A stretch of DNA of 64,000 nt from Erwinia sp. 198 (GTDB lineage Bacteria > Pseudomonadota > Gammaproteobacteria > Enterobacterales > Enterobacteriaceae): the NCBI RefSeq assembly GCF_003937915.1, contig NZ_RHUM01000015.1:1-64000 (forward strand), given 5' to 3'. Shown here piece by piece: positions 1 to 10,456 of this stretch (the first letter of the stretch is position 1; each line of letters begins with the position of its first letter). Made by a program: the position numbers and the translations under genes. The notes beneath the pieces are model-generated. The model did not search any database. It worked only from the letters and a program-made list of their open reading frames with translations, and was not told the DNA's origin.

Positions 1-130
1 CAAGTGTAAAACGTCATAATGAATTTCATTATGTGTTCACTCTTAAGACTTGATATTTTTTTGCGTCCGGAGACGCTGATATCAATCCTGCGAGTGCCCA
101 CACAGATTGTCTGATAAATTGTTAAAGAGC
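1..130 (-). ncRNA. rRNA operon leader (upstream of 16S), partial
   Basis: Read on the minus strand this is the transcribed leader of an rRNA operon whose 16S gene lies beyond the left edge. The boxA antitermination element GCTCTTTAACA is at 120-130, followed by the conserved enterobacterial leader segment that precedes the 16S gene (for example TCTGTGTGGGCACTCG). BoxA recruits NusB/NusE so that RNA polymerase reads through the long untranslated operon. The order btuB-murI-rrn is the same as at E. coli rrnB. No mature rRNA sequence is inside the window. Confidence 0.9.
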
Positions 131-164
131 GTTGCGAACAGTGCTTTCGCTTCCTGCCGCGAGG

Positions 165-200
165 TGGCGTATATTACGCTTTCCTCCTTCAGAGTCAACC
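165..200 (-). promoter_or_regulatory. rRNA operon promoter P2
   Basis: The minus strand carries a -35 TTGACT (193-198) and a -10 TAATAT (171-176) with a 16-bp spacer, and a GC-rich stretch follows the -10. Position and sequence match the second promoter of E. coli rrn operons, about 110 bp downstream of P1. Confidence 0.85.
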
Positions 201-281
201 ACTTTTTCAGAAGTTTTCTCCGGCGATTCAGCTTCCTGAACCTTCTGACCCGGTGACCGTCAGGCCGTTGTTCCGTGTCAG

Positions 282-350
282 TGGAGGCGCATTATAGGGA
301 GTTTCTGACGGCTGACAACCCCTATTTTTAAAAAATTTTCCGACCGTTGT
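282..350 (-). promoter_or_regulatory. rRNA operon promoter P1 with UP element
   Basis: The minus strand has a -35 TTGTCA (313-318) and a perfect -10 TATAAT (291-296) with the 16-bp spacer typical of rrn P1. The predicted start is an A near 282. The A/T-rich tract at about 319-350 is the UP element. Fis sites, which in E. coli lie 70-140 bp upstream of the start, would fall within or next to the murI 3' end; I infer this from spacing and did not resolve them. Confidence 0.9.
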
Positions 351-369
351 TTTTTTATGCAAAGCCGGG

Positions 370-1221
370 CTAAAGCGCCAGTTTTTCGAGCTTTTCGAAG
401 CCATAACGCCGTAAAACGGGCATTAATTGTACTGCCTGTTCCGTCATTGCCAGACAAAAGGCCAGATTACTTTCTTCGGAGAAGACTTTTGGCGACTCAT
501 TTTCCAGCAGCCAGACGGTGCGACGCGCAATAGCCGCGCCAGAGTCGATTAATCGCGTGCCTTCAGGCAATACCTGTTGCAGTTCATCCGCTAATAAAGG
601 GAAGTGCGTGCAGCCAAGCACCACCGTATCGGGCGGCTCTTTCATCCGCAGCCAGGGTTGCAGGATCTGCCTTACCTGCTCCAGCGGCACTTCTTTACCC
701 TGTAGTTTGGCCTCCGCCAGCTCCACCAGCTCCGCAGAACCCAGCATTTCCGTTTTGCATTCACCGGCGAAGCGCTTAACCAGCTCATGGGTATAAGGAC
801 GCTTTACCGTTCCTCGCGTCGCCAGCAGGCCGACCACGCCGTTACGCGTTAAGCGCGCAGCAGGTTTAATCGCCGGCACCACGCCGACGACAGGAAAACT
901 GAAACGTTCGCGCAGGGCAGGAAGCGTAACGGTGCTCGCCGAGTTGCAGGCGATGACTACCAGCGACAGCGGATAAAGGCGCGTAACGGCGGTCACAATT
1001 TCAAGCACGCGCTCAACAATAAAAGCTTCGCTTTTTTCACCGTAGGGAAAGGCGACGTTATCAAAGGTATAGATATAGTGCAGATCCGGCAGCAGCTGCC
1101 GGATCTCTTCACAGACGGAAAGCCCACCGACGCCGGAGTCAAACACCAGCACGGTGGGTCGCGGATTAGAAGGTGTAGCTGCCGCTGAGGTAATACTCCC
1201 TTCCTGGAGTTTGATAGCCAT
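370..1221 (-). CDS. murI: glutamate racemase MurI
   Basis: Interconverts L- and D-glutamate in the cytoplasm, supplying D-Glu for peptidoglycan. The 283-residue protein has both catalytic cysteines in their usual contexts, ACNSAST (Cys92) and GCTHFP (Cys204), and the N-terminal FDSGVGG motif. A longer frame opens at 1245, but the start at 1221 (MAIKLQEG) aligns with the E. coli start. The gene overlaps the 3' end of btuB by 56 bp, so the two are probably co-transcribed. The rRNA promoters begin about 50 bp past its stop. Confidence 0.97.
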   Translation of the reverse strand: MAIKLQEGSITSAAATPSNPRPTVLVFDSGVGGLSVCEEIRQLLPDLHYIYTFDNVAFPYGEKSEAFIVERVLEIVTAVTRLYPLSLVVIACNSASTVTLPALRERFSFPVVGVVPAIKPAARLTRNGVVGLLATRGTVKRPYTHELVKRFAGECKTEMLGSAELVELAEAKLQGKEVPLEQVRQILQPWLRMKEPPDTVVLGCTHFPLLADELQQVLPEGTRLIDSGAAIARRTVWLLENESPKVFSEESNLAFCLAMTEQAVQLMPVLRRYGFEKLEKLAL

Positions 1222-3037
1222 AAACTGTCTCGTAATCTTTATCAAACAGGTTGGCTATTCTACCACGAACGGTCAGCCGGGATGTGACCGGATACGAAAC
1301 CGCGAGATCCCATAAGCTGACGCCGCCAAGCTTCACAATTTTGCCGCTGGCATCCTGTGAATACTCTTTATCGTAGCGCTGGCCCAGATAGTGATAGCTG
1401 AGCGACCAGTCGAAGGCATACAGGGTGTAATCAAGCTGATACTTCACCTGCTGTTTGGCGCGACGCAAGAGGATTTCATGGGTTTCACCGTTACGCGCAT
1501 CCGTATAGTCATAGGAAAGCGTGTGGCTGACCGGGCCGGTATCAAACGACGCCGTGGTTTCCACGCCTTTAATCGTGGCTTTATTCACGTTGTAGTAGCT
1601 GCTGGTTACGCTGCTGTAGTCGATCAGACTATCGATATCGTTGCGATAGCCCGACACGTGCCAGGTAACCGGGCCGGTCAGGCCTTCGAAGCCCCCTTCC
1701 CACTGCTTGCTTTGCTCCGGATCGAGATCGCTGTTGCCGCCAAAGGAGCCGTAAAGCTGGCCGATGGTTGGCGCCTTAAAGGCCGTTCCGTAGCTGGCGA
1801 TAACGCGATAGCCTTCTGCGAACTCCCATGCGCCGCTGGTTTGCCAGGTGTTATGCCAGCCAAACTCGGCATGATCGTCGCCGCGCACCGCGCCTTCCAG
1901 CGTCAGTGAACCGAACGCCTGCTGGGCTGTTGCATAAACGCCGGTATTTGTTACTTCGTGGCTGTCGGTAACGTAGGCCGTGCCGGGTTCGATGGTTTGC
2001 TTCTGCCAGTCGACGCCGCCGCTAACGCTGCCGTTGCCCACCACAATGTTGTTGCCCCATTGCAGATTGTACTGCTGCGAGTCGTCTAACGTAGCGGATC
2101 CATCATATCGTCCCAGGCCGGGGCTATAATTGTAGTCTTTAGAGTGGCTATAGCTGGCGACAAGCTGAGAAGAGTAAAGCCCGTTATTAAAGCGCAGGCC
2201 GCCATCCCACGTCTGGCTATAAAGCTGACGCGTATCGACATAGGTATCCGGCTTAACATAAGTAGCGTAACCATCGTAGGCCGTGCGGTTGTCGTAGCCG
2301 TAGCCCCGTACAAAACCGATGAACTCGTCATTGATCTGCTGTTCAATCGCGCCGTAAAGCGTTTTGCTCATAAAGCCATCGCGATCTTTCTGCCGCTCAT
2401 TGCCTGAAGCATCCGGATAGTTCGCCACCACATCATACCCTTTGGTATAGGTGTAGTTGCCTGCCAGGGTCACGCGCGTGTTTTCCCCCAGCATCTGTTG
2501 CGTGGTGCCATCGTAGGCCTGATAGCCGTTTGAGCCGACCCCGGCTGTTAAGGTCGTGCCCGGTTTTTCCCGCCCGGTAATGATGTTAACCACGCCGCCA
2601 ATCGCATCAGAGCCGTAGACGGCCGAGCGCGCGCCGCGCACGTATTCAATACGCTGCACCAGCGAGATCGGTATTTGGCTGAGGTCGGAAGAGCCGCTGA
2701 TGCCGGCCTGATTCAGGCGAATGCCGTCAATCAGCACCAGCACGTGGCTGGAGTTAGTGCCGCGAATAAACAGCGAGGTTTGCTGCCCCATTCCGCCGTT
2801 TCGCGCGATATCCACGCCCGGCAGCCGACGCATCACATCGGCAACGCTTTTCGACTGCCAGCGATCTATCTCCTCGCGCGTGACGACCGTGGTGGGCGCA
2901 AGCACGGAGGAAACGGGTTGTGCAAAACGGTTTGCGGTGGTGACCAACGTGCTGTCGGCATCCTGCGCAAAGCCATATTGCGCCCAGAGAAAAAGTGCCG
3001 TAGCGCTAAAGGCGAACAGCTTCGGTTTCGTTATCAT
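1166..3037 (-). CDS. btuB: TonB-dependent vitamin B12 receptor BtuB
   Basis: Outer-membrane beta-barrel that imports cobalamin using TonB energy. The 623-residue product has a signal peptide (about 1-24), a TonB box just after the mature N-terminus (TLVTTA, about 30-35), a plug domain (about 35-160) carrying the typical [14 protein letters not shown] segment, then a long barrel ending in the aromatic C-terminus SYTF expected for BAM recognition. Expression is very probably controlled by the cobalamin riboswitch directly upstream. The 3' end overlaps murI in another frame. Confidence 0.97.
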   Translation of the reverse strand: MITKPKLFAFSATALFLWAQYGFAQDADSTLVTTANRFAQPVSSVLAPTTVVTREEIDRWQSKSVADVMRRLPGVDIARNGGMGQQTSLFIRGTNSSHVLVLIDGIRLNQAGISGSSDLSQIPISLVQRIEYVRGARSAVYGSDAIGGVVNIITGREKPGTTLTAGVGSNGYQAYDGTTQQMLGENTRVTLAGNYTYTKGYDVVANYPDASGNERQKDRDGFMSKTLYGAIEQQINDEFIGFVRGYGYDNRTAYDGYATYVKPDTYVDTRQLYSQTWDGGLRFNNGLYSSQLVASYSHSKDYNYSPGLGRYDGSATLDDSQQYNLQWGNNIVVGNGSVSGGVDWQKQTIEPGTAYVTDSHEVTNTGVYATAQQAFGSLTLEGAVRGDDHAEFGWHNTWQTSGAWEFAEGYRVIASYGTAFKAPTIGQLYGSFGGNSDLDPEQSKQWEGGFEGLTGPVTWHVSGYRNDIDSLIDYSSVTSSYYNVNKATIKGVETTASFDTGPVSHTLSYDYTDARNGETHEILLRRAKQQVKYQLDYTLYAFDWSLSYHYLGQRYDKEYSQDASGKIVKLGGVSLWDLAVSYPVTSRLTVRGRIANLFDKDYETVYGYQTPGREYYLSGSYTF

Positions 3038-3099
3038 GGTGTCAGAGCATCCGGTAAATCATGCAGATGCCGCAGGCATACGAGAAAGAACGCGCTCGT

Positions 3100-3270
3100 A
3101 GGAGTTGCGACGTAATCACCGGCAGGTCTTCGGGCTCGGAATCATGAAACGGTGCAGACTTCCCGTCCAAAGACAGTGTCTGGCACCCACGACGACATTC
3201 CACACCGCTGCGCGTCAGCCCCAGCTTTGCACTGGATTCCCTTTTAACTTATTGAAAGGCCGGCAGCGCA
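3100..3270 (-). promoter_or_regulatory. cobalamin riboswitch (btuB leader)
   Basis: On the minus strand the leader contains the B12 box AGCCCGAAGACCTGCC (3121-3136), and further 5' the conserved aptamer elements AGGGAATCCAGTGC and GCTGACGCGCAGCGGT, in the same order as the E. coli btuB leader. Adenosylcobalamin binding to this fold lowers btuB expression in E. coli by sequestering the ribosome-binding region. The aptamer boundaries are approximate. Confidence 0.93.
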
Positions 3271-3338
3271 TTTTATGGTTAACCCATACAGAATTCCAGA
3301 CGTCCGCGCGTCCAAACGATGCCATGACCGGACAACGC

Positions 3339-3366
3339 TGGACATTACGCGGCGGATGCCTACAAT
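3339..3366 (+). promoter_or_regulatory. probable trmA promoter
   Basis: TGGACA (3339-3344) and TACAAT (3361-3366) are each one base from consensus and are separated by 16 bp. They lie about 35 bp upstream of the trmA start. A short palindrome, GGGCTTTTAAGGCCC, lies in the leader just downstream. Confidence 0.6.
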
Positions 3367-3402
3367 CGCAGGGCTTTTAAGGCCCTTAACCCAGGAATGA
3401 CC

Positions 3403-4503
3403 ATGACTCCCGAACAGCTGCCGATCGAACACTACGATGCCCAACTGGAAGAGAAAGTAGCCCGCCTGCAAACGCTGATGGTTCCTTTTACCGCACAGGA
3501 CGTCGAAGTTTTTCGTTCGCCAGTCAGCCACTACCGTATGCGCGCTGAGTTCCGGATCTGGCACGACGGCGACGACCTCTACCATATTATTTTTGATCAG
3601 CAGACGCGCCAGCGTATCCGCGTTGACAGCTTTCCGGCGGCCAGCGAGCTGATTAACCAGCTGATGCCTCGCCTGATTGACGCCGTGCGCGATAAGCCGG
3701 TGCTGCGCCATAAGCTGTTCCAGATTGATTATCTCTCCACGCTGAGCAAGCAGATCGTGGTTTCCATGCTTTACCACCGCGCGCTGACGGATGAATGGCA
3801 GCAGGCGGCCACGGCGCTGCGTGACGAGCTGCGCGCGGAAGGCTTCGATCTGCATCTGATTGGTCGCGCCACCAAAACCAAAATCTGCCTGGATCGGGAT
3901 TTTGTGGACGAGCGTTTACCGGTAGCCGGAAAAGAGCTGATCTATCGTCAGGTGGAGAACAGCTTTACCCAGCCGAATGCGGCGATGAACATTAAGATGC
4001 TGGAGTGGGCGCTGGACGTGACAAAAGACGCCAGCGGCGATTTGCTGGAACTCTACTGCGGCAACGGCAACTTCTCTTTAGCACTGGCGCGCAATTTCCG
4101 TCGCGTGCTGGCCACGGAGATCGCCAAACCGTCGGTCGCTTCCGCCCAGTACAATATTGCCATCAACAACATTGAAAACGTGCAGATTATCCGCATGGCG
4201 GCAGAAGAGTTTACCCAGGCGATGAACGGTACGCGCCAGTTTAATCGTCTGGAAGGCATCGATCTCAGCAGCTACGAGTGCGAAACTATCTTTGTCGATC
4301 CGCCGCGCAGCGGGCTGGATGAAGAGACGGTAAAAATGGTGCAGGCTTACCCGCGCATCCTTTATATTTCCTGCAACCCGCAGACGCTGTGCGACAATCT
4401 GGCCACGCTTTCCGCCACTCATGACGTCGAACGGCTGGCGCTGTTTGACCAGTTTCCCTATACCCATCATATGGAGTGCGGCGTTCTGCTGACGCGGCGC
4501 TAA
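3403..4503 (+). CDS. trmA: tRNA (uracil-5-)-methyltransferase TrmA
   Basis: Makes 5-methyluridine at position 54 of the tRNA T-loop using SAM, and also methylates tmRNA in E. coli. The 366-residue protein has the SAM-binding segment [13 protein letters not shown], the DPPRSGLD motif, the catalytic Cys324 (SCNPQTL) and the general base Glu358 (HHMECG). An ATG at 3397 abuts the AGGA ribosome site, so the second ATG at 3403, with six-base spacing, is the better start and matches the E. coli N-terminus. Confidence 0.97.
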   Translation: MTPEQLPIEHYDAQLEEKVARLQTLMVPFTAQDVEVFRSPVSHYRMRAEFRIWHDGDDLYHIIFDQQTRQRIRVDSFPAASELINQLMPRLIDAVRDKPVLRHKLFQIDYLSTLSKQIVVSMLYHRALTDEWQQAATALRDELRAEGFDLHLIGRATKTKICLDRDFVDERLPVAGKELIYRQVENSFTQPNAAMNIKMLEWALDVTKDASGDLLELYCGNGNFSLALARNFRRVLATEIAKPSVASAQYNIAINNIENVQIIRMAAEEFTQAMNGTRQFNRLEGIDLSSYECETIFVDPPRSGLDEETVKMVQAYPRILYISCNPQTLCDNLATLSATHDVERLALFDQFPYTHHMECGVLLTRR

Positions 4504-4507
4504 ACGC

Positions 4508-4540
4508 AAAAGAGCGATGCCGGGCATCGCTCTTTTTATT
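4508..4540. terminator. bidirectional terminator between trmA and yijD
   Basis: A 9-bp stem (AGAGCGATG / CATCGCTCT) is followed by a T-run on the plus strand and preceded by an A-run, so it can serve both trmA and the convergent fabR-yijD transcript. Confidence 0.85.
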
Positions 4541-4560
4541 GCTGTTCGCATCTTCGGGCG

Positions 4561-4914
4561 TTAGCCGCCTCTGCGCGCCCGCAGCTTCAGACCAATCCAG
4601 AAGATTAGCGCGACCATCAAAATAGTCTGCACGAAGTTAGAACCGATTTCGGGATATTCCGCGCGGACGATAGCGCTGTAAACCAGAATGCCGAGCAGGA
4701 AAAACGCAGCGGCGAGAGAAGGCATGCCGTCCGGCATCGCGCGGTTAAGATAGCGCTGATGCAGGCACCAGGCGGAAAGGCCCAGCGCGATAAGTGGGAA
4801 AACGGAAAACGGCACTATCGAACCGAACAGCACCGAAAACGAGCCGTTAATGGATAGTCCGGTCAGAAAGGCCAGCAGCAGCGAGCCCTTGTCCCGGCCA
4901 GTCGCTAAACTCAT
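4561..4914 (-). CDS. yijD: YijD family inner-membrane protein
   Basis: A 117-residue hydrophobic protein matching E. coli YijD in sequence and position. It has four predicted membrane segments (about 10-28, 32-50, 66-84 and 93-111) and the conserved stretch [21 protein letters not shown]. Its function is not established. A strong ribosome site (AGGAG) precedes the start, which lies only 9 bp after the fabR stop, so the two form an operon. Linkage to fabR suggests, without proving, a membrane-lipid role. Confidence 0.93.
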   Translation of the reverse strand: MSLATGRDKGSLLLAFLTGLSINGSFSVLFGSIVPFSVFPLIALGLSAWCLHQRYLNRAMPDGMPSLAAAFFLLGILVYSAIVRAEYPEIGSNFVQTILMVALIFWIGLKLRARRGG

Positions 4915-4923
4915 CTCACTCTC

Positions 4924-5565
4924 CTAATCATGGGAGCCTGGCGACACCGCCAGCCGCTCCTGTTCGCGTCGATACCAGTAGTAAGCGCCTTTAGAGATCA
5001 TCCGTAGCTGCAACACCAGCCGCTCTTCCAGCTGGCGCCGCTGCGCCACGTCAATATCCAGCGCCTCGGCCCCGGCGTTAAAGACAATAATGACCATCGC
5101 CTCCGCCTGCGCTTCGGTAAAGCTGCGCGGCATACGATTTTCAACTTCAAGATAGTCCGCCAGCTCGGCGATAAAATGCTGGATCTCACGGGCTACCGCG
5201 GCGCGAAACGCGGCCGAAGTGCCGGAACGTTCACGCAACAGCAGGCGGAAAGCGTTGGGATTATTGCCGATGAATTCCATAAATGTGGACACCGAGGTGC
5301 GGATAACGCTGCCGCCTTTGGCGATACGCTGACGCGCCTGGCGCATCAGCTGGCGCAGCATCAGGCCGCTCTCGTCCACCATTGTCAGCCCAAGCTCGTC
5401 AACGTCGCGAAAATGACGATAAAAGGAAGTGGGCGCGATGCCCGCTTCCCTGGCGACTTCCCGCAGGCTCAGGCTGGCAAAACTCCGCTCGGCACTCAGT
5501 TGGCTGAATGCCGCTTCGATCAGCGAACGCCGTGTCCGTTCTTTTTGCTGCGCTCTGACGCCCAT
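4924..5565 (-). CDS. fabR: TetR-family unsaturated fatty acid repressor FabR
   Basis: DNA-binding repressor of fabA and fabB that senses the ratio of unsaturated to saturated acyl thioesters. The 213-residue protein has an N-terminal TetR helix-turn-helix (about 27-50, [20 protein letters not shown]) that is essentially identical to E. coli FabR, and the helical ligand/dimer domain after it. It is divergent from sthA and is followed by yijD. A 7-bp inverted repeat in the upstream gap (5614-5642) may be an operator. Confidence 0.97.
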   Translation of the reverse strand: MGVRAQQKERTRRSLIEAAFSQLSAERSFASLSLREVAREAGIAPTSFYRHFRDVDELGLTMVDESGLMLRQLMRQARQRIAKGGSVIRTSVSTFMEFIGNNPNAFRLLLRERSGTSAAFRAAVAREIQHFIAELADYLEVENRMPRSFTEAQAEAMVIIVFNAGAEALDIDVAQRRQLEERLVLQLRMISKGAYYWYRREQERLAVSPGSHD

Positions 5566-5690
5566 GTTTGTGCCTGTTTTGCCTGCCAGATTTGCACTAT
5601 ATCAAACTTTTCAGCGTACAGCGGTATCAACTTTGTGTACGCCTGTTAACCCTTCGCTTTGTCAATAAATGGCAAATTGAACAGTTAAAA

Positions 5691-5719
5691 TTGGGAACCC
5701 GCTCACGAGATGTTAGAAT
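5691..5719 (+). promoter_or_regulatory. probable sthA promoter
   Basis: TTGGGA (5691-5696) and TAGAAT (5714-5719) are separated by an ideal 17-bp spacer and lie 40 bp upstream of the sthA start. Confidence 0.6.
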
Positions 5720-5758
5720 AAAGTTGAAAATTTGTATAAGAATATAGGACGTATTGGT

Positions 5759-7159
5759 ATGCAACAGTCTTATGATTACGACGCCATCGTGATTGGTTCC
5801 GGCCCTGGCGGCGAAGGCGCGGCGATGGGCCTGGTTAAACAGGGCGCGCGCATTGCCGTTATCGAGCGTTATCACAATATCGGCGGCGGTTGTACCCATT
5901 GGGGAACCATTCCATCAAAAGCACTCCGCCACGCCGTCAGCCGCATTATCGAATTTAACCAGAATCCGCTTTACAGCGATCACACCCGCCTGCTGCGCTC
6001 GTCTTTTGCTGACATTCTGAACCATACGGAAAACGTTATCAGTCAGCAAACGCGGATGCGTCAGGGCTTTTACGAGCGCAACCGCTGCGAACTGTACCAG
6101 GGCGACGCCCGTTTCGTTGACGCCAACACTATCGAAATCGCCACGCACGACGGCAGCGTGGAAAGACTGACCGCTGAGAAATTTGTTATCGCCTGCGGCT
6201 CGCGTCCTTATCATCCGGTAGACGTGGACTTTACTCATCCGCGCATCTACGACAGCGATTCTATTCTTAACCTGCATCATGAGCCTGGCCACGTTATTAT
6301 TTATGGCGCGGGCGTGATCGGCTGCGAATATGCTTCTATCTTCCGTGGGCTGAACGTAAAAGTTGATTTAATCAACACGCGCGATCATCTGCTGGCGTTC
6401 CTCGATCAGGAAATCTCAGATTCGCTTTCCTACCATTTCTGGAACAGCGGCGTGGTTATCCGCCATAACGAAGAGTTTGAGAAAATCGAAGGCGTCAGCG
6501 ACGGCGTGATCATGCATCTGAAGTCCGGCAAAAAAGTGAAGGCCGACTGCCTGCTGTACGCCAACGGCCGTACCGGGAATACCGATGCGCTGGGGCTGGA
6601 AAACGTCGGGCTGGAAGCGGACGGCCGTGGCCTGCTGAAGGTCAACAGCATGTATCAGACCGCCCAGCCGCATATTTATGCCGTAGGCGATGTGATCGGC
6701 TATCCAAGCCTGGCTTCCGCCGCTTACGATCAGGGTCGCATTGCCGCTCAGGCGCTGATGAAAGGCGAAGCGAACGCGCATCTGATTGAGGATATCCCAA
6801 CCGGTATTTATACCATTCCGGAAATCAGTTCGGTGGGTAAAACGGAGCAACAGCTGACGGCGATGAAAGTGCCTTACGAAGTGGGCCGGGCGCAGTTTAA
6901 GCATCTGGCACGCGCGCAAATCGTGGGGATGAACGTCGGCAGCCTGAAGATCCTTTTCCACCGTGAGACCAAAGAGATCCTGGGGATCCACTGCTTTGGC
7001 GAACGCGCTGCCGAGATCATTCATATCGGCCAGGCCATCATGGAGCAGAAAAACGGCGGCAACACGATCGAATACTTCGTGAATACCACCTTTAACTATC
7101 CCACCATGGCCGAAGCCTACCGCGTGGCCGCGCTGAACGGGTTAAACCGCCTGTTTTAA
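5759..7159 (+). CDS. sthA: soluble pyridine nucleotide transhydrogenase SthA
   Basis: FAD enzyme that transfers hydride between NADPH and NAD+, mainly re-oxidising excess NADPH. The 466-residue protein has the FAD fingerprint [12 protein letters not shown] (about 13-24), the NAD(P) fingerprint [12 protein letters not shown] (about 182-193) and the C-terminal dimerisation domain. The flavin-proximal segment reads [13 protein letters not shown], so it lacks the paired redox cysteines of related disulfide reductases, as usual for this family. The frame is open from 5732, but the start at 5759 has the AGGA site and matches E. coli. The last 18 bp overlap oxyR tail to tail. Confidence 0.97.
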   Translation: MQQSYDYDAIVIGSGPGGEGAAMGLVKQGARIAVIERYHNIGGGCTHWGTIPSKALRHAVSRIIEFNQNPLYSDHTRLLRSSFADILNHTENVISQQTRMRQGFYERNRCELYQGDARFVDANTIEIATHDGSVERLTAEKFVIACGSRPYHPVDVDFTHPRIYDSDSILNLHHEPGHVIIYGAGVIGCEYASIFRGLNVKVDLINTRDHLLAFLDQEISDSLSYHFWNSGVVIRHNEEFEKIEGVSDGVIMHLKSGKKVKADCLLYANGRTGNTDALGLENVGLEADGRGLLKVNSMYQTAQPHIYAVGDVIGYPSLASAAYDQGRIAAQALMKGEANAHLIEDIPTGIYTIPEISSVGKTEQQLTAMKVPYEVGRAQFKHLARAQIVGMNVGSLKILFHRETKEILGIHCFGERAAEIIHIGQAIMEQKNGGNTIEYFVNTTFNYPTMAEAYRVAALNGLNRLF

Positions 7160-8059
7160 CGCGCTGTTCATATAGCCCTGCATATGGGTGCGGATCGCCT
7201 CTGCCAGCTGCTCATAGCGGCCGCGCAGCGGCGAGCCGGGCCGGTACACCAGCGCGATGGTGCGCTGCGGTTCCGGCTTGTAGCACGGCAGATAGCAAAC
7301 GCCGTCGCGCACGCGCTCTTTCGGTACGGCCAGCGCGGGCAGCAGCGTGATACCGCTGCCTGCCGCGACCATATTACGCAGGGTTTCCAGACTGGTGGCG
7401 CGGAAATGCGTGTCTTCGTCTGCCCCGGCCTGAAAGCAGAAGCCCATTGCCTGATCGCGCAGGCAGTGGCCGTCTTCCAGCATCAGCAGCTTCTCGCCAG
7501 AAAGATCCGACATCGGTACGCGATCGCGATCGCGCCACGGGTGGTCCTGATAGATCGCCAGCTTCATTGGCTCATCAAACAGCGGCACCTCGATAAAGGC
7601 TTCTGACTCTTTCACCAGGGCCAGGATCGCGCAGTCGAGCTTGCCGCTGTCCAGCTGCGCCAGCAGCTGCTGCGTTTGCGCCTCGTGCAGATACATTTCC
7701 AGCTTGGGAAAGGTTTTGTGCAGCGTCGGGATAATCTGCGGCAGCAGGTAAGGCCCCACTGTTGGGATCAGCCCGATATGCAGCGGCCCCGACATTGCCT
7801 CGCCCTGCTGGCTGGCCATCTCTTTCAGCACCTTGACTTCGCGCAGCACGGTGCGCGCCTGATCGACCAGCAACAGGCCAGCCTGAGTGAAAAGCACTTT
7901 ACGGCTGGTGCGTTCTAACAGCATAACGCCCAGTTCATCTTCCAGCTTGCGGATCTGACCGCTGAGCGTAGGTTGACTGACGTGGCAGGAATCAGCTGCC
8001 CGTCGGAAATGCCGATGTTCAGCCAACGCTACCAGATACTCAAGATCGCGAATATTCAT
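7142..8059 (-). CDS. oxyR: hydrogen peroxide sensor and regulator OxyR
   Basis: LysR-family activator of the peroxide regulon. The 305-residue protein has an N-terminal winged helix-turn-helix (about 1-60) and a regulatory domain with both redox cysteines, Cys199 (DGHCLRDQ) and Cys208 (MGFCFQ), which form the activating disulfide. The frame extends upstream to 8110, but MNIRDLEYL at 8059 is the family start. An OxyR-type tetramer site lies 19-55 bp upstream, consistent with autoregulation and with control of the divergent peroxiredoxin gene. The 18-bp convergent overlap with sthA is also present in E. coli. Confidence 0.98.
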   Translation of the reverse strand: MNIRDLEYLVALAEHRHFRRAADSCHVSQPTLSGQIRKLEDELGVMLLERTSRKVLFTQAGLLLVDQARTVLREVKVLKEMASQQGEAMSGPLHIGLIPTVGPYLLPQIIPTLHKTFPKLEMYLHEAQTQQLLAQLDSGKLDCAILALVKESEAFIEVPLFDEPMKLAIYQDHPWRDRDRVPMSDLSGEKLLMLEDGHCLRDQAMGFCFQAGADEDTHFRATSLETLRNMVAAGSGITLLPALAVPKERVRDGVCYLPCYKPEPQRTIALVYRPGSPLRGRYEQLAEAIRTHMQGYMNSALKQAV

Positions 8060-8077
8060 CTTTTCCTCCGAGCCACG

Positions 8078-8114
8078 ATAGTTCATGGCGATAGATAGAA
8101 TAGCAATCAACGAT
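8078..8114. promoter_or_regulatory. OxyR tetramer-binding site
   Basis: Four 4-bp elements recur every 11 bp: ATAG (8078), CGAT (8089), ATAG (8100) and CGAT (8111). The OxyR consensus is ATAG-N7-CTAT-N7-ATAG-N7-CTAT, so 14 of 16 key bases match with exact spacing. The site lies between oxyR and the Prx-Grx gene and could control both. Confidence 0.8.
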
Positions 8115-8194
8115 TAGCCCTATCAAGCCCGGATGATAATAATGTCACCCGTTCGAGAGATGAGTCACTTTTACCCCTAATCAAGAGGTAGTTT

Positions 8195-8926
8195 ATGTTT
8201 GCAAGTCAGGAAGGTAAGTCAGTCCCGCAGGTCACTTTTCATACGCGTCAGGGCGACAGCTGGGTAGACGTCACGACTGATGAGCTGTTTAAAGACAAAA
8301 CTGTCATCGTGTTCTCTTTGCCAGGCGCGTTTACGCCAACCTGTTCATCGAGCCATCTGCCACGCTATAACGAGCTGTCAGACGTTTTCAAAAAACACGG
8401 TGTGGACAATATTCTGTGCGTATCGGTCAATGACACCTTCGTTATGAACGCGTGGAAAGCCGATCAGCACGCTAACAACATCACATTCATTCCGGATGGC
8501 AACGGTGATTTTACTCGCGGCATGGAAATGCTGGTTGAGAAAGCGGATCTGGGCTTTGGCCCACGCTCATGGCGCTACTCCATGCTGGTTCGTAACGGCG
8601 TTGTAGAGAAAATGTTTGTTGAACCAAACAAGCCGGGCGACCCGTTTGAAGTGTCTGATGCCGACACCATGCTGCGCTATCTGGCACCGGAATTTAAGGT
8701 GCAGGAGTCTGTGTCGCTGTTCACCAAGCCGGGCTGCCCGTTCTGCGCTAAAGCCAAGCAGATGCTGTTGGATCGCGGCATTCAGTATGAAGAAATCGTG
8801 CTGGGCCAGGATGCCACCACCGTTAGCCTGCGCGCCGTAACCGGCCGTGCGACCGTTCCTCAGGTCTTTATCGGCGGACGCCACATCGGCGGCAGCGACG
8901 ATCTGGAACAGTTCTTTTTAGCCTAA
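8195..8926 (+). CDS. hybrid peroxiredoxin-glutaredoxin (Prx5-Grx)
   Basis: Glutathione-dependent peroxidase that reduces H2O2 and organic peroxides. The 243-residue fusion has a Prx5 domain (about 5-165) with the peroxidatic Cys50 in PGAFTPTC, and a C-terminal glutaredoxin domain (about 171-243) with the active site CPFC (Cys181 and Cys184) and the glutathione-binding segment TVPQVFIGG. The architecture matches the Haemophilus influenzae hybrid enzyme. It is transcribed away from oxyR across an OxyR site, so peroxide induction is expected. E. coli has no such fusion and has the oxyS RNA gene at this position. Confidence 0.95.
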   Translation: MFASQEGKSVPQVTFHTRQGDSWVDVTTDELFKDKTVIVFSLPGAFTPTCSSSHLPRYNELSDVFKKHGVDNILCVSVNDTFVMNAWKADQHANNITFIPDGNGDFTRGMEMLVEKADLGFGPRSWRYSMLVRNGVVEKMFVEPNKPGDPFEVSDADTMLRYLAPEFKVQESVSLFTKPGCPFCAKAKQMLLDRGIQYEEIVLGQDATTVSLRAVTGRATVPQVFIGGRHIGGSDDLEQFFLA

Positions 8927-8996
8927 GAATTAAGAAGGCGAGCCATCGCCCGCCCTCTTATGTGCCTAAAAATAAAATATAAGTCGAAACCAGATT

Positions 8997-9024
8997 GGCG
9001 GGCCTGATGCCCGCCTTTTTTTGT
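8997..9024 (+). terminator. terminator of the Prx-Grx gene
   Basis: The stem GGCGGGC / GCCCGCC is followed by seven T. It sits just before the 3' end of the convergent argH gene. Confidence 0.85.
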
Positions 9025-10398
9025 TTACGCCAGGCGATTTTTCGCGTCGGTAATCGCAAGCGACACCTGGTGCGGCGAAACGCCGCCCTTCGCGTTACGC
9101 TTGTCCAGACAGGATTGCAGCGACAGGATCGGATAGACGTCTTCGCCAATCACCTTGCTGTACTGTTGCAGCTCTTCCAGCCTTAGCGCTTCCAGCGCCA
9201 CGCCTTTGCCAATTGCCGCTACCACGACTTCGCCCACGATATGATGCGCTTCGCGGAACGGGACACCTTTAGCTACCAGATAGTCAGCCAGCTCGGTCGC
9301 ATTGGCGTAGCCCTGCTCTGCCGCTTCCCGACAGCGCGGCCGCTTCACCTGAATGCCGTCCAGCACCAGCGCGGCCATATGCAGACAGTCGGACCAGGTA
9401 TCCAGCGCGTCAAACAGCCCTTCTTTATCTTCCTGCATATCTTTGTTGTAGGCCAGCGGCAGGCCTTTCAGCGTCATCATCATGCCGGTCAGCGCGCCCT
9501 GCACGCGGCCGCACTTGCCGCGGATCAGCTCCAGCGCGTCCGGGTTTTTCTTCTGCGGCATCAGCGAAGAGCCGGAGGTAACCTTATCGGACAGCTCGAC
9601 AAAGCCCGACTCGCCGGTATTGAAGAAAATCAGATCTTCGGCGAAGCGGGAAAGATGCACCATGCCGATAGAGGCGTCGGAAAGCAGCTCCAGCACGTGA
9701 TCGCGGTCGGAAACGGTGTCCAGGCTGTTGCGCGTGGCGGAGGCGAAGCCCAGCCAGCCAGCCAGCTGCTCGCGGTCAATCTCGTAAGCCGTGCCGGCCA
9801 GCGCGCCGCAGCCCAGCGGGCTGACGTCCAGACGCTTCAGCGTATCCTGCAGGCGGCTTTCATCCCGCGCCAGCATCTCGACATAAGCCAGGCACCAGTG
9901 CGCAAAGGTCACCGGCTGCGCGCGCTGCAAATGGGTGTAGCCCGGCATGACCGCGTCCTGGTTCGCTTCTGCCGTGGCCACCAGCGCCTGCTGTAGCTGA
10001 CGCGTGGCAATCAGCAGCTCGCCGATCTGCGCTTTGCACCAGAGTTTCAGATCGGTCGCGACCTGATCGTTACGGCTGCGGCCAGTATGCAGCTTTTTGC
10101 CGAGCGCGCCGACTTTCTCAATCAGCCTGCCTTCAACATAACTGTGAATATCTTCCGCATCGCTTTCCAGGATCTGCTGCGGATTAGCGCGCACCTCTTC
10201 AAGCAGCACGTTCAGCGCGGCTTCCAGCTGCTGCTGCTCTTCTGTAGTCAGAACATTGACCGTCACCAGCGCTTTGGACCAGGCTACGGACCCGACAATG
10301 TCCTGCTCTGCCAGACGATAGTCAAAGCGCAGCGAGTCATTAAACAGTTTGAAACGTTGATCTGCTGCCTGAGTAAACCGTCCACCCCAAAGTGCCAT
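9025..10398 (-). CDS. argH: argininosuccinate lyase ArgH
   Basis: Splits argininosuccinate into arginine and fumarate, the last step of arginine synthesis. The 457-residue protein has the superfamily signature [11 protein letters not shown] at 276-286 and the substrate-contact segments HTGRSRNDQ (about 104-112) and TVSDRDH. It is the last gene of the minus-strand argCBGH cluster. The 79-bp gap to argG contains a terminator-like hairpin, unlike the tighter gaps upstream. Confidence 0.97.
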   Translation of the reverse strand: MALWGGRFTQAADQRFKLFNDSLRFDYRLAEQDIVGSVAWSKALVTVNVLTTEEQQQLEAALNVLLEEVRANPQQILESDAEDIHSYVEGRLIEKVGALGKKLHTGRSRNDQVATDLKLWCKAQIGELLIATRQLQQALVATAEANQDAVMPGYTHLQRAQPVTFAHWCLAYVEMLARDESRLQDTLKRLDVSPLGCGALAGTAYEIDREQLAGWLGFASATRNSLDTVSDRDHVLELLSDASIGMVHLSRFAEDLIFFNTGESGFVELSDKVTSGSSLMPQKKNPDALELIRGKCGRVQGALTGMMMTLKGLPLAYNKDMQEDKEGLFDALDTWSDCLHMAALVLDGIQVKRPRCREAAEQGYANATELADYLVAKGVPFREAHHIVGEVVVAAIGKGVALEALRLEELQQYSKVIGEDVYPILSLQSCLDKRNAKGGVSPHQVSLAITDAKNRLA

Positions 10399-10428
10399 GT
10401 CAGTGCTCCATTAAATTCGTTGAGTTTT

Positions 10429-10456
10429 CTTTAAAAGGCGGCCTGCGCCGCCTTAT
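10429..10456 (-). terminator. terminator-like hairpin between argG and argH
   Basis: On the minus strand AAGGCGGC / GCCGCCTT forms an 8-bp stem with a GCAG loop (core stem 10437-10442 with 10447-10452), followed by TTTTAAAG. It could attenuate transcription into argH, or act as a processing or stability element inside the operon. Only the structure is seen; its effect is inferred. Confidence 0.6.

Noticed and set aside
8060-8194. Possible oxyS small RNA gene between oxyR and the Prx-Grx gene
   Set aside because: The gap is only 135 bp and contains the OxyR site and a promoter region. No OxyS-like sequence or terminator is present.
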